NCBI GenBank assembly: GCA_022495995.1
Contig: JAFEMH010002606.1
Location: forward strand, 124,001-188,000
DNA: 64,000 bases
Reading direction: 5' to 3'
Source: Adenophora triphylla var. japonica
Lineage: Eukaryota; Streptophyta; Magnoliopsida; Asterales; Campanulaceae
Position 1 is the first letter of the stretch. Each line of letters begins with the position of its first letter. The translations under genes were made by a program, and so were the position numbers. Under the pieces are notes generated by a model. That model worked only from the letters and a program-made list of their open reading frames with translations. It was not told where the DNA came from and searched no databases. Positions 43,861-52,961 of this stretch are shown here, piece by piece.

Positions 43861-44526
43861 CTTTTGCTCGTCCCCGAGTAAAACAAAAGAATTAAACAAA
43901 AACAAAACTAACCTAACAAATAAAAACAATAAACACAAAATATTTTTGATATGTTCTCAATATATACAAGGTTGCTGGCCAAACAAGTCTCAAATTCTCA
44001 CTTAAATGTGCTAAACAAATGCCAATATGAATATGCAATTACAATTACATTAATGCATCTAACCCACAACTTTCCACCTCGGCCTGAATGATGAATGAAA
44101 TATGGGAGATCATGATCACCAAGATAAGATATATGGGTTCACTAACACATGCTCTACATCACAGATCACAATACAATTACATACACAAGGATACTCATAT
44201 GCACGATTACGCACTTGTCAACCCGATTACTCAATATTGAATACGAATTATGGCTTTAGGTTAAGTCCACAACAATTGTGGGGCTAGGCTCACGGGTACA
44301 AACGAAGGAATGGACATACAAATACAAGAATGAGAAACTAAAAGCCTTCCATTGCATATTACACATTCCGGAATTTCAGCTTTTCCACTCACATTTGTTT
44401 CCCCAATGCTTCAACCCCCAAACTAGAACTTTGTTCATACTTTATACACTTGGGGTTGAAAGCATTCCCTCTCTCAAAATAGGTCACTCATCAAATATAC
44501 TTCACAGAATTAGGGGGCAACCTTTT

Positions 44527-44613
<87 letters not shown>

Positions 44614-45410
44614 TAGATATATATTTTGAATTAATTGCCCCCTTTTATACAATACAAATCATGTTTCCAACTTTTGACCTTCCTCACTTATTCCCGTAAT
44701 TTCCCCATGTAACCTCCCAAACTGATCGTTTCTAATTCCATAATCTTGCAAAGGTGGGATAAACCTATTCTAGGTGTCAAGGGTTAGGGATTAGGCATCA
44801 AATGAAGGCGAATGGTGGTCTAAATGTTCCATTCTTTCTAAACAGACTCAAAAGGAATCAAGTGACAGTTTATATAAACAGTGACGAGAAAGTCAAAGGC
44901 TCACAAGAGGGTTGTCAAAGAAAGATAACCATAAATACCAAGTAATCTATTGATTTGTTATTGACAAGCATGCAACCATGTTCTAGGACCCCCGAGAATG
45001 TCAAAGTGAACCAATAAAGGACACCTAAATTAATGACCATGATCAAGAAATATAATGGGAGTGAATGGTGGTGCAATTGTGTTTTACATGTATTAATGCA
45101 ATTACAATAAACAAATTCAAATTGGCACAAACATAGCAAAACTCAATCAAAATCCCTCATAACATCACGGACGTTGGCCAACTTCCAAACATATAATGAG
45201 AACAGATTTTTTTTTAAAATTTTCTAATTTTTTTTTTTGGAGGGTGACACTATTTACACTCCCCTATAAACCCACAAACTCGAGGAGATATCTACCCCCA
45301 AACTCAAAACATGCTATGTCCTCATAGCAGAGAGGACAACAACATGCCTCGGGTTCAAAGGCCGATATGACACACAAAGCAAATAAATAAAGCAATAAAA
45401 ATTTACCTAC
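43861..45410 (-). other. A4 3' untranslated interior
   Basis: No ORF of known type. It contains a TA microsatellite, T-tracts (45,207-45,238) and a polypurine-like AGTTTGGGGGTAG on the reverse strand near 45,295, preceded by ATGAGGACATAGCAT, as in A3. Where A3 has a second ORF, A4 has none. Confidence 0.55.
44531..44626. repeat. TA dinucleotide microsatellite
   Basis: About 40 TA units, then GATAGATATATA. Palindromic and probably variable in length. Confidence 0.95.
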
Positions 45411-45459
45411 TTGGGTTGCCTCCCAATTAGCGCATTTGGTTAAGGTCGTTAGCCCGACC
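45411..45459 (-). ncRNA. A4 post-ORF two-hairpin RNA module
   Basis: Reverse strand, 11 bases after the stop at 45,471: GGTCG (45,459-45,455), loop GGCTAA, CGACC (45,448-45,444); 17 bases later TTGGG (45,426-45,422), loop AGGCAA, CCCAA (45,415-45,411). Kept although A4 lost RT-integrase, which argues that the module acts in cis. Confidence 0.6.
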
Positions 45460-45470
45460 ATTGCTCCCAA

Positions 45471-46718
45471 CTAAATGGGATTTGATGTGACCACATTCCC
45501 TTTGACCTTGGCTTTCCTTCCCTTGGCCCACTTCGCACATTCTCGGGCACAAATGCCCACCACCTTCCACAAAAATTCGCCCTTTGCTCCAAACTCGGGT
45601 GGAGCCCAAGGGATTTTTCTCACCTTTTTCTTGCTCTTTTTCTTTTTCTTCAATTTCTTTTTCTTGGGAGCCTCTCCCCCAAACTCATTTGGTGCCTTAT
45701 TCTTATCACAATCAAGCACCTCCTTCTCCTTCTCAAAATTGCAAGCATCCTGAACATGCATCTTGACAAACAAAGTGTCAGAAATATCAATAGAACAACA
45801 CTCTTCCATTTTATCACATGAATCAATATTGGTAGACTTAAGCGGAAAGAAAGATTTTAATGGGGACACCGACCCCTTTTGGGATCGGTCTAGGGGGTGA
45901 TACGGGCCATCACAAGAACCAAGATTGTCGGCCTTATTTTTCACGGCACACAAGTGGGAACCCGCACTATCCCTAGAATTCTCACCGTCATTTGACACAG
46001 CTTCACAATCATCAACATATGAACACACCTCACTATCATCACTAGGATGTTTCATGGCATCAAACACAGAAATTTCAATTTTCTCACCCGCCACTGTCAT
46101 AGACAGTTTGCCATTCCTCACATTAATAATGGTGTTGGTCGTCGCCATGAAAGGTCTCCCAAGTAATATGGGTGAATCCCGGCGACTTCCTTCACCTCTT
46201 GGCATTTCAAGCACCACAAAATCAACAGGCACAATGATTGAATTTACTTGAACTAAAACATCCTCCACAATGCCCACAGGTCTTTTAATGGACCGATCCG
46301 CAAGTTGTAGGGCCATTGTGGTGGGTTTTAATTCAGGTAAACCCAATTCCTCATACAAATAATATGGCAACAAATTAATGCTGGTCCCAAGATCCAACAT
46401 AGCTTTTACCCTCTTTGACTCCCCCATAGTAATAGAAATCAGAAAACTTCCGGGGTCTTTCAATTTGGGTGGAAGACTATGTTGTACCACTGCGCTAGCA
46501 TTTTCACTCATCACTACTCTCTCATTTGTCCCATACCTATGTTTCTTGGAATTTAATTCTTTGAAAAATTTGGAATAAGCAGGAATGTTTTTTATCACAT
46601 TGAGTAAAGGGATATTGATGTTCACCTTAGAAAACATGTTCATCAACTCCGACATTTGCTTATCCAATTTATGTTTTAAAAACCTTCCGGGAAACGGTAC
46701 AGGAGGTACATATGGCAT
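45471..46718 (-). CDS. A4 protease ORF with unusual lysine-rich C-terminus
   Basis: 415 codons. PYVPPVPFPGRFL opens it as in A3. The catalytic region is MLDLGTSINLLP and the flap side LLGRPFMATTNT. After the protease, an acidic, Cys-containing spacer (about residues 220-345) leads to PKKKKLKKKKKSKKK and WAPPEFGAKGEFLWKV, then a basic end. A3 has RT at this point. The tail could bind nucleic acid or act as a nuclear signal; that is inference. It overlaps the gag ORF by about 43 bases in another frame, so expression needs a frameshift, or one base was lost or gained. Stop at 45,471, just before the hairpin module. Confidence 0.8.
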   Translation of the reverse strand: MPYVPPVPFPGRFLKHKLDKQMSELMNMFSKVNINIPLLNVIKNIPAYSKFFKELNSKKHRYGTNERVVMSENASAVVQHSLPPKLKDPGSFLISITMGESKRVKAMLDLGTSINLLPYYLYEELGLPELKPTTMALQLADRSIKRPVGIVEDVLVQVNSIIVPVDFVVLEMPRGEGSRRDSPILLGRPFMATTNTIINVRNGKLSMTVAGEKIEISVFDAMKHPSDDSEVCSYVDDCEAVSNDGENSRDSAGSHLCAVKNKADNLGSCDGPYHPLDRSQKGSVSPLKSFFPLKSTNIDSCDKMEECCSIDISDTLFVKMHVQDACNFEKEKEVLDCDKNKAPNEFGGEAPKKKKLKKKKKSKKKVRKIPWAPPEFGAKGEFLWKVVGICARECAKWAKGRKAKVKGNVVTSNPI

Positions 46719-48265
46719 GGGGGTGGAGAATCAACTTTAGAATTTTCCCCCATGTCACTTGTACTCTTATCACAACCAACATCATCATTATCCACATTAG
46801 CATTCTGATCTACAACAGGAGGGGGGAGAGAAGATGAAGGAGAGAGTACCTCACTACCTACCTGTTTGCCATTTCGGAGAGTGATAATGGCATTTGCTTG
46901 ATGTGGTTGACTAGGAAATGTCCCGGGCTTATGACTTTGTAGGGCGGTTGCTAATTGCCCAATTTGAGTCTCCAACTTCTGAAGGGCAGCTTCATGGTTC
47001 TTGGAAGCTTGTTGACTTTCCGCCCTCAATTGATTATTTTCAGCTTGCATTTTCTCCATGGCCACTTCCCACGGTTCCCTTTTCTGCTCATACTGTCCCG
47101 ATGGAGGTTGAGGATGAAGAGGCTTATTTTGTTCTTGATTGCCTCCCCATGAAAAATTTGGGTGTTGCCTCCACCCCGGGTTGTATGTGTTTGAAAAAGG
47201 ATTATTGTTTTGAGGGAACCGCTGGCCAAATCCTTGCATTGCATGTGCCTGTTCAGGGTTAAACAGCAAACCACTTTGACACACATTAGTAGCATGAGTG
47301 TTAGGACCACAATTAGCACAAAAATCATTTACAAGATGAGCAGTAGAAGGCATAGCAGAAGAAGAAACATTTTGCAAAGCTAACTTATCAAATCTTTGGT
47401 TCAGTAGTGCAAACTGCTTAGCCAACTCGTTGTTTAGCCCTACCTCATGCACTCCCCTTGTTACCCCCCTAGATCCCTTTTGTTGAGAATTAGCACTCAA
47501 CATCTCAAACAGTTCTTGGAATTGTTGGACAGTCTTACTTCCCAAACTACCTCCTGCTGCATTATCAACCATTGATTGGTATTCAGGGGATAAAGCCCCA
47601 TAAAAAGTTTGATGCAACATAGAAGCAGGGAAGTTGTGGTGGGGACACTGAATTTGCAACATTTTAAACCTATCCCATGCCTCGTGGAAGGCTTCCCCCG
47701 CTTCCTGAGCAAATCCCATAATTTTCACCCTAAATTTTGTCAATGCATCATAAGGGTAAAACTTAGTAAGAAAAGCATCATGTAAAGCATCCCAAGTAGT
47801 GATGCTACTGGAAGGAAGTAACAATAGCCAAGTTTTGGCTTTGTCTTTCAATGCATATGGGAAGCACTTCAGTCTCAAGTGCTCCGAGGTAACACCCTCC
47901 TTTATAGGGAACCCACTCACAGTAGACATGTATTCTCTCAAAAATGCCAAAGCATCCTCACCCGCTAGGCCATGAAAATTGGGGAGCATAGTAAAATATT
48001 GGCCTTTTATTTCATAAGCTAGTGCTGCATCGGGCAACACTATGCACGACACCGATGTGTCGACTCTCGGCCTAGCAAAAGCATTCATGACTTGATCCGC
48101 CATCACACAATTAAAGTCTTCTTCTCCCGCGGTGGAAGAAGTTTCTAGGTCACTTTCAAGGGGATTGCCCTCTTTTAAGTATAAATCTCTTAAATACTGA
48201 CCCAACCTATTAATGTCGTCGTTTAATGGTTCCAGATTAGGATTCAAAGAACGCCGAACAAGCAT
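46676..48265 (-). CDS. A4 gag, 529 codons, apparently intact
   Basis: Structural protein forming particles. N-terminal arm, then the Retrotrans_gag capsid: LRLKCFPYALKDKAKTWLLL, TTWDALHDAFLTKFYP, EAFHEAWDRFKMLQIQCPHH. The zinc knuckle CANCGPNTHATNVC is CX2CX4HX4C. Next come a PNFSWGGNQ block, a coiled coil (MEKMQAENNQLRAESQQ), LETQIGQLATAL and AIITLRNGKQVG. It ends FPEGF in the overlap with the protease ORF. The start MLVRRSLNP lies about 40 bases downstream of the primer site, so this is a short-leader gag. Confidence 0.88.
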   Translation of the reverse strand: MLVRRSLNPNLEPLNDDINRLGQYLRDLYLKEGNPLESDLETSSTAGEEDFNCVMADQVMNAFARPRVDTSVSCIVLPDAALAYEIKGQYFTMLPNFHGLAGEDALAFLREYMSTVSGFPIKEGVTSEHLRLKCFPYALKDKAKTWLLLLPSSSITTWDALHDAFLTKFYPYDALTKFRVKIMGFAQEAGEAFHEAWDRFKMLQIQCPHHNFPASMLHQTFYGALSPEYQSMVDNAAGGSLGSKTVQQFQELFEMLSANSQQKGSRGVTRGVHEVGLNNELAKQFALLNQRFDKLALQNVSSSAMPSTAHLVNDFCANCGPNTHATNVCQSGLLFNPEQAHAMQGFGQRFPQNNNPFSNTYNPGWRQHPNFSWGGNQEQNKPLHPQPPSGQYEQKREPWEVAMEKMQAENNQLRAESQQASKNHEAALQKLETQIGQLATALQSHKPGTFPSQPHQANAIITLRNGKQVGSEVLSPSSSLPPPVVDQNANVDNDDVGCDKSTSDMGENSKVDSPPPCHMYLLYRFPEGF

Positions 48266-48302
48266 GCACCGATTAAATAAACTTGTTAAAAATCACAACA
48301 AA

Positions 48303-48320
48303 TCCCCGGCAACGGCGCCA
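48303..48320 (-). other. A4 primer-binding site
   Basis: Reverse strand TGGCGCCGTTGCCGGGGA, six bases after the 5' LTR. Typical Athila site, complementary to tRNA-Asp. Confidence 0.93.
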
Positions 48321-48326
48321 AAAACT

Positions 48327-49676
48327 TGATGGACAAAAATCCACTGTGTAATAAATTACCGAGCAAGTGTACTCACTACCGGTGTAGCAATATGCACTAG
48401 CAGGGGTCGAACCACAGAGACTCGTTGGTTTTAACAAGTTAATTTAATTAGTGAAAAGTAACCAAGGGGGGTTTTGGTTTTTGATTGATTAAACTAATGA
48501 TGAAACACAAATAAATTAAACTAATGATTAAAATCACAAATTTAAACAAATAACGAATTCGAATTTTAACAAGGAGATTCACGGACTGGTCATTCACAAT
48601 ACATTCACTTTATGCCATTTTATTTATAAAGCCATCAATTTACATTCTAGGGTTCATTCACAAAATCATGAGTTGGGACGGTTTGGTGTGCGAATTGCAA
48701 CTCAAATATTCTTCTTTTGCTATACTTTCAGTTACGTAGGTTTAACAATCAAAGAACTCATGAAGATCGAAGGAATATAAAAACCTAAACCAATTGATTT
48801 CAGTGACGTCCTCAATTAGGTTTAAACAGTAAAATAGAAGCCTTGTATCTATGCCCGAGTTACCGTATCAATGGATACCTAAAAGTTCTAGGGCTAAAGA
48901 ACCCCTAGAACAAATTAAAATTATTTTACTATTCTAGAAAGAAATTGAATTAATAATTAAAACATTATAACATAAAGATCATGTATTGCTACAACCAATT
49001 CGCAAACCTAAAGGAAATTAGCTACTCATGCTAACACTAAGGATTACAAAAGTTGAAATAAAAAGCATAAACCTGAACCTATGATTGAATGGTGGAAATT
49101 CTTCAATTCTCCAACTCTCCAATTCCAATGGAAAACAAAGCATAAAAAAATTGTTCTCTGCAGAAATCTCCTTTATCTAGGGAAGAAAGGAGTCCCAAAA
49201 AGGAAGGGAGCAACAAATCCTCCTTAAAAAAGGAAAACTGAATTGCTGGTAATGGGACATGGGCGGTTGCCCAACTGGCCATGGGCGGTCGCCCATGTAA
49301 ACAGCGGTTTGGGCCTTCAGTAATAATCACACGTAGGCGGTCGCCCACCTTGCCTTGGGCGGTCGCCCATGAGTGCAGCAACTTCATAACTTGTATGACT
49401 TCAGCATGGGCGGTCGCCCACCATTCCCTGGGCGGTCGCCCACTCCAACAGCGGTTTTAAGGCTTTGCAATTCCAGCTTGGGCGGTCGCCCATAAGGTCC
49501 TGGGCGGTCGCCCATCACACCAGTGATTTCTCCAGCTTTCTTGACCATTTTGCTTCACCAACTTTACAAACTCCCTGAACTATCAAAGCACTCAAATATA
49601 CATTAAATTCTCAAGGAATCGAACAGAAAATAAGCTTAGGAGCATATCTTTTGGATGGGTAAAACCGCATCCATCA
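48327..49676 (-). repeat. A4 5' LTR
   Basis: 1,350 bp. The dyads are as in the other LTR but with different single losses (GGGCGGTTGCCCA at 49,259; TAGGCGGTCGCCCA at 49,334). The TATA-like word is altered here. Confidence 0.95.
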
Positions 49677-49681
49677 GTAAT

Positions 49682-50016
49682 CCTGACAAGGATTGTTGCT
49701 TTGCCTGTGGGCGGGTTTGATCTGACAATGGTTACTTTCTCATTGGGAGGATAGGAGTCAGTCTCCCTTTTTCTAACAGATTTTCAACTATCTGCTTGGA
49801 TCGGATGTTCGAGAATCCCTTCCCCAAAGTATGGTAAGTAGTGTTGAATTCCATGACATCTACATATTCAGCCCCAGGAAAATTTATGGCTTTCATGTCT
49901 TCGGTTTCGTGGTCATCCCCCGAAGTTTCTTCAATCTTCTGACTGTCGCCCTCCATCTCATCATACATCTTTTTCCTTTCGCTTTTGCAAACGGGGCAAC
50001 CACAAGTGAAGGACAT
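49682..50016 (-). pseudogene. T2 gag-like ORF, part between first ORF and A4
   Basis: Reverse strand MSFTCGCPVCKSERKKMYDE, then an acidic stretch and AINFPGAEYVDVMEFNTTYH, GKGFSNIRSKQIVENLLEKG. The frame runs into the A4 duplication GTAAT and would continue at 42,490. CGCPVC repeats the C-x-C-x2-C spacing of CNCGQC in the first ORF. No capsid domain. Function unknown. Confidence 0.65.
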
Positions 50017-50058
50017 ACAATGCTCATTTTCGCTGCTCGACGCAGCGGCTCGGTATAT

Positions 50059-51480
50059 CTAAGTCCAGATGAGGAGTACCCGGGGTCCACTGTCGGGTAC
50101 AGGAGCTATTAAGAAGGAGACATGCGGGTCCATGGGTATGAAGGCAACTGGAGAGGCGTCTAGATCCATAACCCTCTTCAGTGATTCCATGCACTCGATG
50201 TGTTCGAGAGGTTCAGCAGTGACCCTTACAGTCGTGATGCCATCAGTTCTAGGGCAGGAAGAAAGAGACCCAATGACGTTTACAACTTCATCATCTGCCG
50301 GCTGCTGGAAACCTGCCTTTTCGACCAGTGCTTCGATGAAATTTGTCCATTCGCCCACTAGGTTTCTATAGGGAACATTGTGCTCCAGGATTTCAGATCC
50401 ATATTGCTCTTCAAGTGGACTCTGTTGCTGCTCGTCCTCTGAAGTATTCGGGCATTGACCACAGTTGCATCTTGAGAGGAACTCCTCATAGGGGTCCGTT
50501 TCCATTGGTATCTGATCCATATTTTCTGGCGGTTCTTCGTCGTTGCTAGCTGACAACCACCCATTATGCCTGGCACCCATGAGGTCATTCCCGACATGAT
50601 TATTCCAAACTGATTCTGGATCTTGGGCCTCAGTCGATTCTTCACTCTCGTCGTCATCATCGTCATCACTATCATCAGAATCGTCATCCCATACTACCTG
50701 AACTTCGGCTAGGAGAGAGTGCAGATCATATCTATTAAGGGAGGATGGGTGCGTGCAACCATAGAAATTATCATAGGCCCCCATTGCTGGAAGCGGCAAC
50801 TGCAACTCAACTTTTCCTCCTAGGAACTGCGGGGGAAGAGTGAGAGGGGGCGGCATGTATTTAACTCCAGGCAGGATATGGAAGCAATCCTCCTCCTCCG
50901 ATTTTTCACCTTCACTGTCCTCAGGACTGTACTCGGCTTCTCCCAGAACCAATTTGCAGAAGTGTATTAATTCAAGGTGTTCTTCGGCCTCTATACTGAT
51001 AAGCCCCAACACAGGCGCCCGCCTAAAGCTTTCTTGTTCAATCCTTCTTGAGTGCTCTAGCCATCTCGTGTAAATGATTTTCTCATGATTTGATCTGAAC
51101 AGCCCCAGTTTTCCAGTGTCAGATTTCCTTTTCTCTGAGAAGTAACGAGCTTCATATTCTTGCAAGAAATTGCTAACGTGGGACCAGTGAAGATTGGTTT
51201 GTTCATCATTCTCAAGGCTGAGAGGGAATCCGAATTCAGGGTCCTCGACAAGGTTAATCGTGGGTATTTGGGAATCTTCATCAGTTTCCACAGTGAACGT
51301 CCCATCGGGATTAAGACTGGCGGCCAAACCATGGCTCCTAATAGCCTCCAGAAGGCTATTCATCTGTGCTTCCTGTCGCAGTCTCATTTGTTCAGCCAAC
51401 TGATTCCACTGCTGTTTTGTCTGGGGAGTCCCGAGAGGCGGAGTGGTGTTGTCCCCATTGTTACCAGCTGATGCAGACAT
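50059..51480 (-). CDS. T2 first ORF, gag-position protein of unknown fold
   Basis: 473 codons, Met start 1.5 kb after the LTR. A Gln/Arg helix (LAEQMRLRQEAQMNSLLEAI), NPDGTFTVETDED, then WSHVSNFLQEYEARYFSEKR and TRWLEHSRRIEQESFRRAPV. A very acidic run (DDDSDDSDDDDDDESEES) follows, then CNCGQCPN, then FIEALVEKAGFQQPADDEVV. The N-terminus parallels T1 gag near 1,010-1,170, but there is no Retrotrans_gag core and no CCHC knuckle. Either the capsid is unrecognisably diverged or T2 lost it. Confidence 0.7.
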   Translation of the reverse strand: MSASAGNNGDNTTPPLGTPQTKQQWNQLAEQMRLRQEAQMNSLLEAIRSHGLAASLNPDGTFTVETDEDSQIPTINLVEDPEFGFPLSLENDEQTNLHWSHVSNFLQEYEARYFSEKRKSDTGKLGLFRSNHEKIIYTRWLEHSRRIEQESFRRAPVLGLISIEAEEHLELIHFCKLVLGEAEYSPEDSEGEKSEEEDCFHILPGVKYMPPPLTLPPQFLGGKVELQLPLPAMGAYDNFYGCTHPSSLNRYDLHSLLAEVQVVWDDDSDDSDDDDDDESEESTEAQDPESVWNNHVGNDLMGARHNGWLSASNDEEPPENMDQIPMETDPYEEFLSRCNCGQCPNTSEDEQQQSPLEEQYGSEILEHNVPYRNLVGEWTNFIEALVEKAGFQQPADDEVVNVIGSLSSCPRTDGITTVRVTAEPLEHIECMESLKRVMDLDASPVAFIPMDPHVSFLIAPVPDSGPRVLLIWT

Positions 51481-52941
51481 TCTAAAAATAGGAGTTGAAG
51501 CAAACGGTGAAGCTGACGATGCGCTTGATTCTTCCCAACTAATCAGACGGCGACCCGGTACCCGAAACCAAGCTTTGTAAGGAGCTGTGGGGGAAAGACA
51601 CGAGGGTTCAGATACTTTGGAATGAAGGAGGGTAGGTGTTTGGGCTCAGGGCTCATGCAACATGCAGTTATTTGTTCTTGTTTACTTAAAACGTGTTTTA
51701 TTAAAACCTAAGCGGTTGGAAAAGATTGCTCTTCTTTTTCCCTTTTTAACTACTCTAAGTCCTGGATCAGTGGGACCCATCACTACGCCTGCGAACCCTC
51801 AACCTGTAACCCCAAACAAGGGTTCCGTAGGGCAAGCAGGTCCCACCGACCGAAAAGAAAAACGATCCTAAAGTCTGGCGGGTAATCGAGTCTTAACGTG
51901 TATTCGATGTAAATTACGGGCAAAGCTGACGTCAAAGGTCAAGATCATGTCGAGGGGCTCGACGAAAAGTCAGCATGGCCTTGACTGATAAATGTCCAGA
52001 ATTGATCTTGACCCGTCGTCAGTTAGGCCGTAATTAGACATGGTCGAATCGTTAATCCTTGATGACTCAGTGTCATGTCGGGAGTCGGTGCATAAGTTGT
52101 GCAAGTCAAAGTCAAAGTCAAGACGCTAGTCAAGATCTGGTCAAAGTTCATGACGGAAAATCGGCATGACCTCGACTTATTAGGGTCTCCGAAGGGTATT
52201 GACTTGGCGTGTCGACTAGGGTTTGACCGACACGGTGTATACACGGACAGGGCTTGACACAGACCAAACTAAAAACCAACCGAGTCTCGGACAAAGTGTG
52301 TCACGGACAAGTGCATGGTTGATACAAGGCTCCAAGGGATGTTTGGGTAGTCCCGTGCTCACACCGAGAGGCATAGTAAGGCCAAACGGGCTGCTACTGG
52401 GATTTTTCCGGGTTAAGGACGTAGTGTGCAGTGTAAGGTCAAGTGCGCGTAGTGTGCGGGCAGTCTAAATTATTTTTCTGAGTAAAATAGAAATTTTCAC
52501 ATGTAACTTAAGAGCATGATGCGTGCAAAAGATTTTGAAAATGATTTTTTATTATTATTTTTGAAAATATTTTCGAAAACATTTATGAAAGCAGGTAAGC
52601 ACATAAGCACATAAGCACATAAAATTCAAACAGTTAAGAAAACGGGTCCGACAGTCAAAGTTTTGATTTTTTCGGGACGGTAAAAACGATAACAACGCGA
52701 AATGGGGGAAACACACACACACACGCACAAAAGGTTTCAAGTGCTGGGACGGAAGTTTGACCCACAAAAGCTTTTTTTGTTCTTTTTTTTTTTTTTTGAA
52801 ATGATACTGATACGTAGCTTTGTTAGACCATAGTTTATCCCAGACTCGTGTTAGGAGGTGATAACGGGAAACTTAATGGTTTCCACCTATATATCAAGTA
52901 TCATTTTTTATTTTCATTAAAAAAAAAAACAAAGCTTATGA
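51481..52941 (-). other. T2 untranslated leader
   Basis: From first ORF to primer site. Phrases GGTTGGTTTTTAG and GTCCGTGACACAC (reverse strand) match the T1 leader. A/T tracts at 52,775-52,797 and 52,917-52,929. No coding signal. Confidence 0.6.
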
Positions 52942-52960
52942 GTCCCCAGCGGAGTTGCCA
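52942..52960 (-). other. T2 primer-binding site
   Basis: Reverse strand TGGCAACTCCGCTGGGGAC right after the LTR. Resembles the site used by Tat/Ogre elements (tRNA-Arg type by recollection). A shorter copy lies in the LTR end. Confidence 0.8.
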
Positions 52961-52961
52961 C

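Larger units (their letters stand above)
42486..49681 (-). mobile_element. A4: short Athila derivative with gag and protease only
   Basis: LTRs 42,491-43,843 and 48,327-49,676 are framed by a perfect GTAAT duplication (42,486-42,490 and 49,677-49,681). Reverse-strand LTR is TGATGGATG...TTTGTCCATCA. The primer site TGGCGCCGTTGCCGGGGA matches the tRNA-Asp type of Athila; the polypurine tract contains TTTGGGGGTATT. Inside are gag (46,676-48,265) and protease (45,471-46,718) ORFs, then the two-hairpin module. RT, RNase H, integrase and second ORF are absent. By eye the LTRs differ at roughly 15-20 substitutions, suggesting a fairly young copy that needed enzymes in trans. Confidence 0.93.

Noticed and set aside
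44278..44616. ORF ending in a long YIYIYI run
   Set aside because: Read-through of the TA microsatellite.
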